Shown here: piece by piece, positions 1 to 7,046 of the stretch | How the letters are laid out: each line of letters starts with the position of its first letter | Numbering within the stretch: the first letter of the stretch is position 1 | DNA from: a virus | Virus record (IMG/VR): IMGVR_UViG_3300017764_000056 | Span: 1 to 31,021 of that record | DNA: 31,021 nt | Strand: one strand, 5' to 3' | Notes under the pieces: generated by a model | Databases searched by the model: none | What the model saw: only the letters and a program-made list of their open reading frames with translations | Told to the model about the DNA's origin: nothing | Program-made: the position numbers and the translations under genes

Positions 1-62
1 CATATTCAGTAATAGAATATGTCTCTACAGAGAAATAATCAACAACGATTATTTCTTCTTAT
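1..62 (-). other. Leader region of the next (off-window) transcript with a 5' stem-loop
   Basis: No gene is visible here. On the minus strand this stretch lies just downstream of the promoter at 63-91. It carries a perfect 10-bp inverted repeat (AGAAATAATC, 6-base loop GTTGTT, GATTATTTCT) at 31-56. With a normal discriminator length the transcript would begin at about position 56, so the stem-loop would sit at the very 5' end of the RNA. A second short near-palindrome (TCTCTGTAGAGA) follows at about 22-33. An ATG on the minus strand at 3-1 could start the next gene, but it has no clear ribosome binding site and the window ends there. Confidence 0.5.
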
Positions 63-91
63 ATATTACCACTGACATTTATAAATGTCAA
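63..91 (-). promoter_or_regulatory. Sigma70-type promoter with overlapping palindrome
   Basis: On the minus strand, TTGACA (86-91) is followed after 17 bases by TAATAT (63-68). The -35 box contains the TGA stop codon of the dioxygenase gene. A perfect 18-bp palindrome, TGACATTTATAAATGTCA (73-90), covers most of the -35 box and half of the spacer, a typical operator position. It would drive genes beyond the left window edge. No T-run follows the palindrome on the minus strand, so it is not a terminator for the dioxygenase gene. Confidence 0.7.
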
Positions 92-1065
92 GTAAAAAAA
101 GTATCCAATGAAGAAATTTCTTTCTCTGCATACTTTCCAATCAATTTCTCCTGTTTCCCATATGTACCAATTGTTGCCAACCGTTTGTCACAATATGCAA
201 CACAAGAGAATCTTTCACCGTTTCCAGAAATAGGAGTTACCCCATGTAATTCACTAGAATCAGCTATAATGACGGAGTTATCTGGTGCATCAATCGCAAC
301 CCTATATCTAGGAAAGCAAAGATATGCACCTTGATAATCTCCTTCTCTGAAGACACACATACTAGTTAGACCGGCATCAGTGTCTCCAAAATCAACATGA
401 GCAGCCATTTTTGTTGACTGCCCACTATGATACCTATTTGCTGAGAGAGTTGTAAATATTCCTCTCCCAACACGATGTTCTGGTTTAATGTTTGTTTCTA
501 CAAATGATTTTTGTCTGCGATAGATTTCTTTGTCTGCTTTTTTGAAAGCACGTTCATTCCAAATAGAAATATCTTGAAGTGCATTCCATTTTTCTGGATT
601 GTCTTTTGTCCATCCAGACATATCAATTGCACCTGTGAAACGTCCTCTTTTAAATCCTATCATTACAGAATGTATTTCATTTGAATATGCAATCATTCCC
701 CACTTACCAGATTTTGTTTTCACTTGATATGAATTTGGTGTTCGTAATCTATAATGCTCACCTTCAATCAAACCCTTCTTTGCCATTTCTTCTTTATCTA
801 TTGGGCCTGAACAATTAGCACGCATTGTAGATGTATCTTCAATTGACATTAAAGTATTGCGAACTTTATCATCTGGAAATGCATTTGTAATTACAAATGC
901 AAGAGGAACACCTTTTCCATCTAAAGATTTTCCTGGCTTGTATATTACAATATCTTCATCTGATTGATAGACTTTATCATATGATGTAGAATCAAGAAAC
1001 TTTCCATTCATTGAATCAAATGTTTCTTTTCTTCCTAAATCTGTTTCTGCATAATATTCTTTCAT
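88..1065 (-). CDS. TET/JBP-like 2-oxoglutarate/Fe(II) dioxygenase, putative 5-methylcytosine oxygenase
   Basis: 325 residues. The C-terminal half carries a double-stranded beta-helix dioxygenase pattern of the TET/JBP type: N210-R211 upstream of H223-x-D225 (HVDFGD), then the distal iron ligand H274 (SSELHG) and the 2-oxoglutarate-binding R285 (GERFS). The segment around 247-258 (GAYLCFPRYRVA) also matches that family. Family members oxidise the methyl group of 5-methylcytosine or thymine in DNA. The start ATG overlaps the TGA of the upstream cytosine methyltransferase (ATGA), so the two are translationally coupled; the natural reading is methylation followed by oxidation of the same base. 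Roughly 190 N-terminal residues are not recognised and may contact DNA. A prolyl- or other small-molecule hydroxylase is the alternative, but the DNA methyltransferase partner makes this less likely. Assignment rests on motifs, not on a search. Confidence 0.8.
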   Translation of the reverse strand: MKEYYAETDLGRKETFDSMNGKFLDSTSYDKVYQSDEDIVIYKPGKSLDGKGVPLAFVITNAFPDDKVRNTLMSIEDTSTMRANCSGPIDKEEMAKKGLIEGEHYRLRTPNSYQVKTKSGKWGMIAYSNEIHSVMIGFKRGRFTGAIDMSGWTKDNPEKWNALQDISIWNERAFKKADKEIYRRQKSFVETNIKPEHRVGRGIFTTLSANRYHSGQSTKMAAHVDFGDTDAGLTSMCVFREGDYQGAYLCFPRYRVAIDAPDNSVIIADSSELHGVTPISGNGERFSCVAYCDKRLATIGTYGKQEKLIGKYAEKEISSLDTFFT

Positions 1066-2276
1066 TTCTGCGAATCCTTATATGGTTTCAGAATATTATT
1101 GTAAATATTTTCCGATAGATATTTCATCTGTAGTGGTGCAACCATTAGACCAATTCTTGCAAGGTTTTCATTTAATTTGCCTGTGAACTGATAATCTTCT
1201 GGAAGTGTCATAATTCTTTTTGATTCCTTTACAGTATAACCACGGTCTTCTGAAGGATGCAAATGTACAGCTAGACTTGTTTGCAATCCCTGTTCTGATA
1301 GTGTATGTGACGATTGATTCCAAGGAACACGGCGAGATTGAAAGAAAGAAAACTTTTCTTCTGGAACTGTTTTATTTCTTGCAGCACGATGAGCAATAAC
1401 TTTTTGATACCAAGGCTTGACTACATCATCACCTACTGAAACCACTTTCTCTGGGTTTTTTTCTAATCTCCTTAACCACTTATATTTAGCACTCTTTTTC
1501 ATTGACTCACAAAGAACTTCACTTTCTTCTATGTTTTCTTTATCATCTTTTAAATCACCAATTGCATCTTGTAATGTTGCATACTTTTTTTCTGGTTCTG
1601 GAAATATAAATCCATCTAATACTTCTGGTGAAAAACTTATAAATGGATTATTATGATTTTCTAAAATATCATTACGAACACCAACAATAAAAACTCTTTC
1701 ACGTTTTTGTGGAACACCAAAGTTACTTCCTTTCAATACTTTCCATGTAACACCATAACCAGCTTGTCTTACTGATTCAAGAACTTCTTCAAACAACTCC
1801 GTTGCATACTTCATTGTAAAACCTTTTACGTTTTCAATAATTGCAACTTTGGGTTGAAGATCTTTTATAATTTCTATTTGCTTGAATGTGAGTCTTTCGA
1901 TTTCTTTTTGTTTTTTTCCATATGCCATCTTCTCTTTACCCCAACCTTTTTGTTTTGTGCCACTCATTGAAAAAGGTGGACATGGAGGAGAGCCGTCAAG
2001 AATGTCTAGTTCACCAGGCTTTAATCCTGTCATCTCCATAATTTCTTGTGAACTGATAGAATTAATATCTTTACATAAATGTGTAGTGTTTGGAAAGTTT
2101 TTCAGATAATCATTAACTGCAACTTGCTGAAATTCATTCATGAACAAACAATCACCACCAGCAAGTTTGTACCCACAAGAAGAGCCTCCCCCACCAGCAA
2201 AAAAAGTAATGTAAGTAAATAATTTTCTATCAGAAGACTTTTTCAAATCATCAAGTGTATATCTAAAATATCTCAT
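1062..2276 (-). CDS. DNA (cytosine-5) methyltransferase
   Basis: 404 residues from the ATG at 2276. An upstream in-frame TTG at 2288 is rejected because the ATG forms the ATGA overlap with the preceding small gene that is usual here. Motifs appear in the C5-methyltransferase order: motif I FAGGGGSS (about 26-33, S-adenosylmethionine binding), motif IV GSPPCPPFS with catalytic Cys99, motif VI ENVKG (about 148-152), motif VIII QKRERVF (about 190-196), then a target-recognition region and a C-terminal conserved segment (LPEDYQF, about 355). It methylates cytosine in DNA; the target site cannot be read from sequence. No cognate restriction enzyme is adjacent. It is instead coupled to the TET-like dioxygenase downstream, which suggests genome hypermodification rather than restriction-modification. 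A weak internal promoter candidate lies at 2394-2422. Confidence 0.93.
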   Translation of the reverse strand: MRYFRYTLDDLKKSSDRKLFTYITFFAGGGGSSCGYKLAGGDCLFMNEFQQVAVNDYLKNFPNTTHLCKDINSISSQEIMEMTGLKPGELDILDGSPPCPPFSMSGTKQKGWGKEKMAYGKKQKEIERLTFKQIEIIKDLQPKVAIIENVKGFTMKYATELFEEVLESVRQAGYGVTWKVLKGSNFGVPQKRERVFIVGVRNDILENHNNPFISFSPEVLDGFIFPEPEKKYATLQDAIGDLKDDKENIEESEVLCESMKKSAKYKWLRRLEKNPEKVVSVGDDVVKPWYQKVIAHRAARNKTVPEEKFSFFQSRRVPWNQSSHTLSEQGLQTSLAVHLHPSEDRGYTVKESKRIMTLPEDYQFTGKLNENLARIGLMVAPLQMKYLSENIYNNILKPYKDSQK

Positions 2277-2470
2277 ACTATTAAACAATTTCCTTCTAAA
2301 ATAGTTTTCAATCTAACAGATGTTACCATACCATAGCCTTTCTGTTTATCTGCCAAAACTAATGGGGCTCCATTATCCCAATGAATATAGACCATACTAT
2401 CATAAGGTATGGCAGTTGTCAAGTGTTTTGCTTGTAAATAAATTAATTTTTTTACTTTTTTATCAGACAT
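2273..2470 (-). CDS. Small uncharacterised protein between genes 43 and the cytosine methyltransferase
   Basis: 65 residues from the ATG at 2470 (MSDKKVKKL). The longer frame begins with TTG at 2482, inside the end of the DNA polymerase gene; the ATG is preferred and has GGA about 10 bases upstream. The protein is basic at the N-terminus and contains no motif I recognise. Its stop overlaps the ATG of the methyltransferase (ATGA), so it is probably co-translated with it. Its function is unknown. The coding frame is supported by its tight fit between neighbours rather than by homology. Confidence 0.6.
   Translation of the reverse strand: MSDKKVKKLIYLQAKHLTTAIPYDSMVYIHWDNGAPLVLADKQKGYGMVTSVRLKTILEGNCLIV
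2394..2422 (-). promoter_or_regulatory. Possible internal sigma70-type promoter for the methyltransferase-dioxygenase pair
   Basis: Minus strand: CTTGACA (TTGACA at 2417-2422), 17-base spacer, TAGTAT (2394-2399). The -10 box has two mismatches to TATAAT. The site lies inside the small gene and about 120 bases upstream of the methyltransferase ATG. It shares the CTTGACA box with the better promoters of this window. Confidence 0.4.
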
Positions 2471-2474
2471 AAAC

Positions 2475-4991
2475 TTATCCAAAAAAACTTTCTAATGTGG
2501 CTTGAGTGCCATATGACCTATCAATATTCCATCCTATCTGTTCAAGGATAAGATTGAAAGGTTCAACAAACGCCTTCTCAAATTGTTTATCATAATCAAC
2601 ATAGGATTCTACATCAGTGCCTCTTGGCAGTTTGGTGATGAAAGAAATTACATTTGATTGTGTTGGATTGGGTTGTCTAAGGTGAAGAAATTTAATCTTA
2701 TCACCCTCTTGAATTAAAGGATACTTAGAAGTAAGTTTTTCCCTTTTAACAAGATAGTTATACATCAATGCACCCTTTGTATGAATAGGAGTGCCTTTAG
2801 TGTAAATAGAAGAGCTGTCACTGAATTGTGTCAATCCATTAACAGACCTTGGAAATGCAATCTCCTCTGGAGGTAATTGCAAAAACTCTTTACGAAAATC
2901 TTGAATGAAAGTATTTAGTTCTCTTTCATCACCTAACATAATCACCTTGAGTGATTCTTTAATTTTCTCTCTGCAAGAAAATGGTGTTGAAGATTTAACA
3001 GCTTCGATTCCCATAATCTTTAGTTTTGGTTCTTTGTATCGAACACCTTCCACATCCCAAGAGTTTAGAATGTATCTTTTCTTTGCAGTCCAAATACCCT
3101 TGTCAGCAATCACCTCACGTTTCATTTGCATCTTCTGCTGATATGCATTCATATATTTAGCAAGTTCTGCATAACATTCATCAATAAATGGTTCAATTCT
3201 TTCTTCTGTTATTTTGTCAAGAAAGTTTACAATCTTTTCAGTAGATGAATCATCATTAAACAATTTAGAAACTAGTTTATCAAATGTAATGTAAACAGAA
3301 TCAGTGTCTGAAGCAATCACATAATCCTCATCAGACGTTTCTAGAAGATTGTTTAGATATACATTGAGTTTCTTTTCAATCCATCGAATAGACAACTGGC
3401 CTGAGGTTGTCACACCTTCACCAATTGCAAGATCAAAGTATCTGAACCATTCATTTCCAATCGCACCATAAGCAGAATTCAAAGAAATCTTTCTGGCCAT
3501 CTGAATGTTTTGATACCTAGACACATCATTCAAGTATTTAGCATCCTTTGTATCCTCATACTTTTGTTGTGCATCAAGCATCTTCTTTTTGTAAATGGTA
3601 CGGTCATCATAAATCTGTTGCATCATCTCTGGAAGAAAGCCTTGTCTATCTTTTCTGAACATTGCACCATTTGGAGTCATTGTCAGATTTTGTTCTTTAA
3701 GATGTTCTGTATCAAATGCACCATCTACAAAATCTGCAATTATAGAATCACTATAATCTTTACAATTCTTTACAAGTGTTTCTGGTGAAATGTTGTACTG
3801 CATAATCAAATGAGGATACAATGAATTTAAATCAAAAGATACTACCCATTTGTGCATACCAAGCTGAGGTTCTTTGACATATGCACCGGCAAACTTTCCT
3901 TGTTTTCTTTCGTCATTAGTTTTTTGTGGAATGATAATATTTTTGGAAAGTAAATGATTGTAAATAAGAACATCCCAATAACGAACAGAAGTAAATGCAT
4001 CCGAAAAGTTGACTTTAGCCTCATATGCCATGGTCATCAACAAGTCCATCAACTTCATCTTTTCATCAATGCGTTCTACTAGTACAACATCTTGTACATT
4101 ATAATCTACAAAAGATTGATAATCTTTAGTGTACCATTCCTTAAAAGTTTCATAAGGATTTTCATCTTTACGTTCACCTAGTTCTACAAATGCAATATGG
4201 TCTAGCCGGTAAGATTCTTGATTTGTGTAAGTAAATTTTTGATAAAGTTGGAGGTAATCAATGTTTGAAACTCCCATAATATCAAAGATTGTATTTGTTT
4301 TACCATACTTACCTTTTACTTTTCTTTCATTAACTGAACCCCAAGGTGAAAGTTTGTTTACTGTCTTTACATCAAATACTCTTTTGATACGATTACAAAT
4401 ATAAGGAATATCAAAAAACTCTGTGTTCCAGCCTGTGATTGCATCAGGCTGAATCTCTTCCCACCATCCAATAAAGGATTCAAGCAAATGTTTTTCATCT
4501 TGACATGAAATGTATTTTACGTTTTCATTATCTGTATGATACTTACCAATCCCCCAAACAAGAATTTGTTCATAACCATATCTTTTTGCAGTAATTGATA
4601 ACATTTCTTCTGCTGCAAGGTCTTGATTAGGAAAACCATTTTCACACTGTACTTCAATATCAATTGTGTACACATGCATCAAAGAACGGTCAAATTGTAT
4701 CTGGCCTTTGTAAGCTTCTGCAATATAAGAATATGTGTATTGATTTATTCCAAATACTAAATTCAGTTGATTTTCATAATAAGAAAGGAATTCTTTTGCA
4801 GCCTTTATATCTTCAAACTTGATAGGTACAACAGGATTACCCTTTAGAGTTTTGAACTTAGAAGGCTTGTCAGTGGGAACGTATAAGGTAGGTTTGTAGG
4901 GAATCCGTTTATTGAATCTCTGGCCGTCTTTGACACCACGAACCAATATTCGATTTCCCCATTGAAGAACATGAGTATAAAAATTCATCAT
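2475..4991 (-). CDS. 43: DNA polymerase, family B (T4 gp43-like)
   Basis: 838 residues, slightly shorter than T4 gp43 (898). The proofreading exonuclease motifs are present: ExoI DIE (111-113), ExoII with N189 and D194 (GWNTEFFD), and ExoIII YNVQD (297-301). The polymerase motifs follow in order: motif A DLNSLYP (387-393), motif B K501 with NSAYG (505-509), and motif C SDTDS (561-565). The last residues (about 827-838, ending ESFFG) resemble the clamp-interacting tail of T4-type polymerases. This is the replicative polymerase working with clamp 45 and loader 44/62 encoded just upstream. The ATG at 4991 follows AAGGAAC at a spacing of about 11, and a second ATG follows directly. It has its own sigma70-type promoter at 5030-5058. 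Confidence 0.97.
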   Translation of the reverse strand: MMNFYTHVLQWGNRILVRGVKDGQRFNKRIPYKPTLYVPTDKPSKFKTLKGNPVVPIKFEDIKAAKEFLSYYENQLNLVFGINQYTYSYIAEAYKGQIQFDRSLMHVYTIDIEVQCENGFPNQDLAAEEMLSITAKRYGYEQILVWGIGKYHTDNENVKYISCQDEKHLLESFIGWWEEIQPDAITGWNTEFFDIPYICNRIKRVFDVKTVNKLSPWGSVNERKVKGKYGKTNTIFDIMGVSNIDYLQLYQKFTYTNQESYRLDHIAFVELGERKDENPYETFKEWYTKDYQSFVDYNVQDVVLVERIDEKMKLMDLLMTMAYEAKVNFSDAFTSVRYWDVLIYNHLLSKNIIIPQKTNDERKQGKFAGAYVKEPQLGMHKWVVSFDLNSLYPHLIMQYNISPETLVKNCKDYSDSIIADFVDGAFDTEHLKEQNLTMTPNGAMFRKDRQGFLPEMMQQIYDDRTIYKKKMLDAQQKYEDTKDAKYLNDVSRYQNIQMARKISLNSAYGAIGNEWFRYFDLAIGEGVTTSGQLSIRWIEKKLNVYLNNLLETSDEDYVIASDTDSVYITFDKLVSKLFNDDSSTEKIVNFLDKITEERIEPFIDECYAELAKYMNAYQQKMQMKREVIADKGIWTAKKRYILNSWDVEGVRYKEPKLKIMGIEAVKSSTPFSCREKIKESLKVIMLGDERELNTFIQDFRKEFLQLPPEEIAFPRSVNGLTQFSDSSSIYTKGTPIHTKGALMYNYLVKREKLTSKYPLIQEGDKIKFLHLRQPNPTQSNVISFITKLPRGTDVESYVDYDKQFEKAFVEPFNLILEQIGWNIDRSYGTQATLESFFG

Positions 4992-5029
4992 AATAAAATA
5001 GTTCCTTTTCAGAATTACAAAACAATATT

Positions 5030-5058
5030 ATTGTACTGTCTGTCATTTGAATTGTCAA
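5030..5058 (-). promoter_or_regulatory. Sigma70-type promoter of gene 43
   Basis: Minus strand: TTGACA (5053-5058), 17-base spacer, TACAAT (5030-5035). One mismatch in the -10 box. The -35 box contains the TGA stop codon of regA, the same arrangement as at the left edge of the window. It sits in the 63-base gap before the DNA polymerase gene. Confidence 0.75.
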
Positions 5059-5447
5059 GTTGTTTCTACTCTTTTTTTACCAATATTATATTTTGTCTCA
5101 AGAACCCATTCATCCTTTTCTTTAAATCCAATAATTTTAATTTGAGACAAAGGAGCCTTGGGGTCAGAGTTACCAAGAATTGATACTAAATCCCAATCTT
5201 GTAACAATGAAGAAATTGTATTTCTTCTTGCAATATCATTTTCAGTAATATTAGTTTCTTTACCATCTAAAGCAAATAATTCTTTAAAATGTACAATATA
5301 ATATTTTCCTTGTTTATGCAATATGTGACAGGATTGAAAAAGTTTCTTTTCTTTTCTGCTTGCAACTCCTATTCTTGAAAGAGTTTCACGGACTTTCAGA
5401 AAGTCATCAGGCTCTTTGATTGTTACTTCTAACATGTTATTAATCAT
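5055..5447 (-). CDS. regA: RegA translational repressor
   Basis: 130 residues; T4 RegA has 122. The sequence lines up with RegA over almost its whole length: EVTIKEPDDFLKVRETLSRI near the start, QSCHILHKQGKYYIVHFKEL (about 39-58), and KDEWVLETKYNIG near the end. RegA binds the initiation region of many early phage mRNAs and blocks their translation. Two starts are possible: ATG at 5447 (overlapping the gp62 stop as ATGA, with GGTGGAAG just upstream) and ATG at 5435, which matches the T4 start. The gene keeps its T4 position between 62 and 43. Confidence 0.95.
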   Translation of the reverse strand: MINNMLEVTIKEPDDFLKVRETLSRIGVASRKEKKLFQSCHILHKQGKYYIVHFKELFALDGKETNITENDIARRNTISSLLQDWDLVSILGNSDPKAPLSQIKIIGFKEKDEWVLETKYNIGKKRVETT

Positions 5448-5830
5448 TTTCTTCCACCTTTATTCAAACGATTTTTAATCGTAATAATTTGTTCATCAGA
5501 AAGTATCTCAAGAGCAGATTTAGCTTTCACATCACTATATCCGTAATACTCTTTCACATACTCTAAGTCTTTAAGTTTGTTTGCTTTTAACCAAGGAGCA
5601 AATCTTTTCTTAGACCTAATTGTATTTATTAAAAAGTCATTTTGAAGTTTTACATCCAAATGACAATTAAAATTCATTTCATTGACAAACAATACAGTGT
5701 CAGGAAAAGAACCTAAACAATGATTAACAATGTATGCAGGATATTTCTTTTCCCACATTTCATCATCACTGTCTAATAAGTTTTCTTTTGTATGATTAAT
5801 AGAATTCAAATAATCTTTTAATTCGTACAT
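5444..5830 (-). CDS. 62: Clamp loader small subunit (T4 gp62-like)
   Basis: 128 residues, shorter than T4 gp62 (187) but like the short forms I recall from marine T4-type phages. Recognised by the pattern LKDYLNSIN near the start, KKYPAYIVN (about 29-37), DTVLFVNEMN (about 44-53), KKRFAPWLK (about 74-82) and VKEYYGYSDVKA (about 92-103), and by its position before regA. It would assemble with gp44 to load the gp45 clamp. In T4, 44 and 62 are adjacent; here two extra genes separate them. The start forms a TAATG overlap with the preceding gene, and the stop overlaps the regA start. Confidence 0.85.
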   Translation of the reverse strand: MYELKDYLNSINHTKENLLDSDDEMWEKKYPAYIVNHCLGSFPDTVLFVNEMNFNCHLDVKLQNDFLINTIRSKKRFAPWLKANKLKDLEYVKEYYGYSDVKAKSALEILSDEQIITIKNRLNKGGRK

Positions 5831-6255
5831 TATCGCATAAACCTTTCTAAGTTAGTATTTTCTCTAGGTATATCTAAAATAATATTAATAAATTGTTCAA
5901 GTCTCACTATATGTGTTTTATAGCCACGAATAAATTCATCATCTTTAAGATGGGATATTACACATTTCCCTATATCATGATTACCTTTTATAATATAAAC
6001 TTCATCAAAATTATACTTTTTCCAGTATTTCCATACTTTATGTGGAAGTTTTTCTTCAACACTACCTCCAACATTCTGATTAGTACAATCAACATATATT
6101 TTTTTATTCCCTATTTGTATAATAAAATCTATCTCAAAATTTCCTTCTTTTTGATAGGCGTATGGTATGTTATAATATTTTAATAAATTTTTCAACTGTT
6201 TTTCTAAATTTTTACCAGACTTATTTGCAACAGATGCATCCGTTAATTTAGTCAT
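5830..6255 (-). CDS. PD-(D/E)XK-like nuclease-fold protein, putative
   Basis: 141 residues. The arrangement resembles small restriction-endonuclease-fold proteins: a helix with GKNLEKQ (about 14-20), then EIDFII (about 41-46), a strand KIYVDCTNQN (about 52-61), and GGSVEEKLPHKVWKYW (about 63-78), which recalls the GS-EK segment following the catalytic core in this superfamily. The usual catalytic Lys of the (D/E)xK motif appears as Thr in DCT, so either another residue replaces it or the protein is not an active nuclease. Its ATG overlaps the stop of the Mom-like gene (ATGA), so the two form one unit between clamp-loader genes 44 and 62. A homing-type nuclease or a modification-sensitive nuclease are both possible. 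Confidence 0.5.
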   Translation of the reverse strand: MTKLTDASVANKSGKNLEKQLKNLLKYYNIPYAYQKEGNFEIDFIIQIGNKKIYVDCTNQNVGGSVEEKLPHKVWKYWKKYNFDEVYIIKGNHDIGKCVISHLKDDEFIRGYKTHIVRLEQFINIILDIPRENTNLERFMR

Positions 6256-7046
6256 GCCATGAACTTTTCTAACGATGGAGAATTTAAACCAACATTTTTA
6301 ATGTTATATATAACATTATCAAAAGTAAATGGTGGTTTTTTTATTTCTTGTTTAGGTAGTATTGTTTTATCAAACCATTTTAAATCCTTATCTTTTGGAT
6401 ATTCTTTTGTCCATTTCATATTACTATTTTTAATATATTTTTTTGCAGAATTATTTAATGGATAAATGTATCTAAACATAAATCCTTCAATAAGCTTTAT
6501 GTTTTTATGTGTCATAAAATCTCTAGTCATCCAAAACAATTTATCCCTATTAGAATAAACACAATTTTCTTTTAAAAGATTTTTTGTACTTCTTGGATGC
6601 AATTTTTCTCCATTTTCCATCATATATACTTGAGTAAAATACTTCCCTCCATAAAGAAAATTAGATGCTTGGTAAACATATCCACATTTCCCCATGATTC
6701 CATCTGCTAGTGTATAAAGAAAAAGTAAGTTTGGATATTTTTTCTTAAGCCATCGTACTGTATGAGATAACATTTGAGATTCAGAATTACGAGGCATATC
6801 TTCACTCATACACATTTTACCTATTTCAAAATAACTTTTAGTGCTTAAGCCTGTAAACATTTTGTTAATAGTATGTTTGGGCTGTGTTCCCCACCCTAAA
6901 GTAAGAACTCCTTTTAATTTTCCGTCAATAAAAAAACCTAAAAAATGTTTAGTTAGCTTTGGCATTACTGGAGAATAGTGATATTTTTGAACAAAAAATA
7001 CAGCATTCTCTTTTGTTATGTCTCCAACTGTATACTCAAACCTCAT
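6252..7046 (-). CDS. Mom-like DNA modification protein (GNAT fold)
   Basis: 264 residues. The first 135 residues match what I know of the phage Mu Mom family: KYHYSPV (about 21-27), a GNAT-like strand pair GFFIDGKLKGVLTLGWG (about 37-53), EIGKMCMSEDMPRNSES (about 74-90, compare the Mom-family ELNRM and PRNSES signature), and YTLADGIMGKCGYVYQASNF (about 111-130). Tyr24, Asp115 and Tyr125 fall where Mom-family catalytic residues are expected. Mom adds a carbamoylmethyl group to adenine and protects phage DNA from restriction. The region beyond residue 140 is lysine-rich and not recognised. It overlaps gene 44 upstream and the nuclease-like gene downstream by ATGA junctions. The base and group modified here cannot be inferred. 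By eye it looks more AT-rich than genes 44 and 45, which fits a later insertion. Confidence 0.7.
   Translation of the reverse strand: MRFEYTVGDITKENAVFFVQKYHYSPVMPKLTKHFLGFFIDGKLKGVLTLGWGTQPKHTINKMFTGLSTKSYFEIGKMCMSEDMPRNSESQMLSHTVRWLKKKYPNLLFLYTLADGIMGKCGYVYQASNFLYGGKYFTQVYMMENGEKLHPRSTKNLLKENCVYSNRDKLFWMTRDFMTHKNIKLIEGFMFRYIYPLNNSAKKYIKNSNMKWTKEYPKDKDLKWFDKTILPKQEIKKPPFTFDNVIYNIKNVGLNSPSLEKFMA

Noticed and set aside
2277-2288. TTG start adding four residues to the cytosine methyltransferase
   Set aside because: The possible ribosome binding site is too close to the TTG, and the ATG at 2276 makes the ATGA overlap seen at many other junctions.
5621-5632. AATAAATA octamers inside genes 62, 47, uvsW and the tail gene at 19192 as late promoters
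   Set aside because: This variant occurs by chance in AT-rich coding sequence; only exact or intergenic copies were kept.
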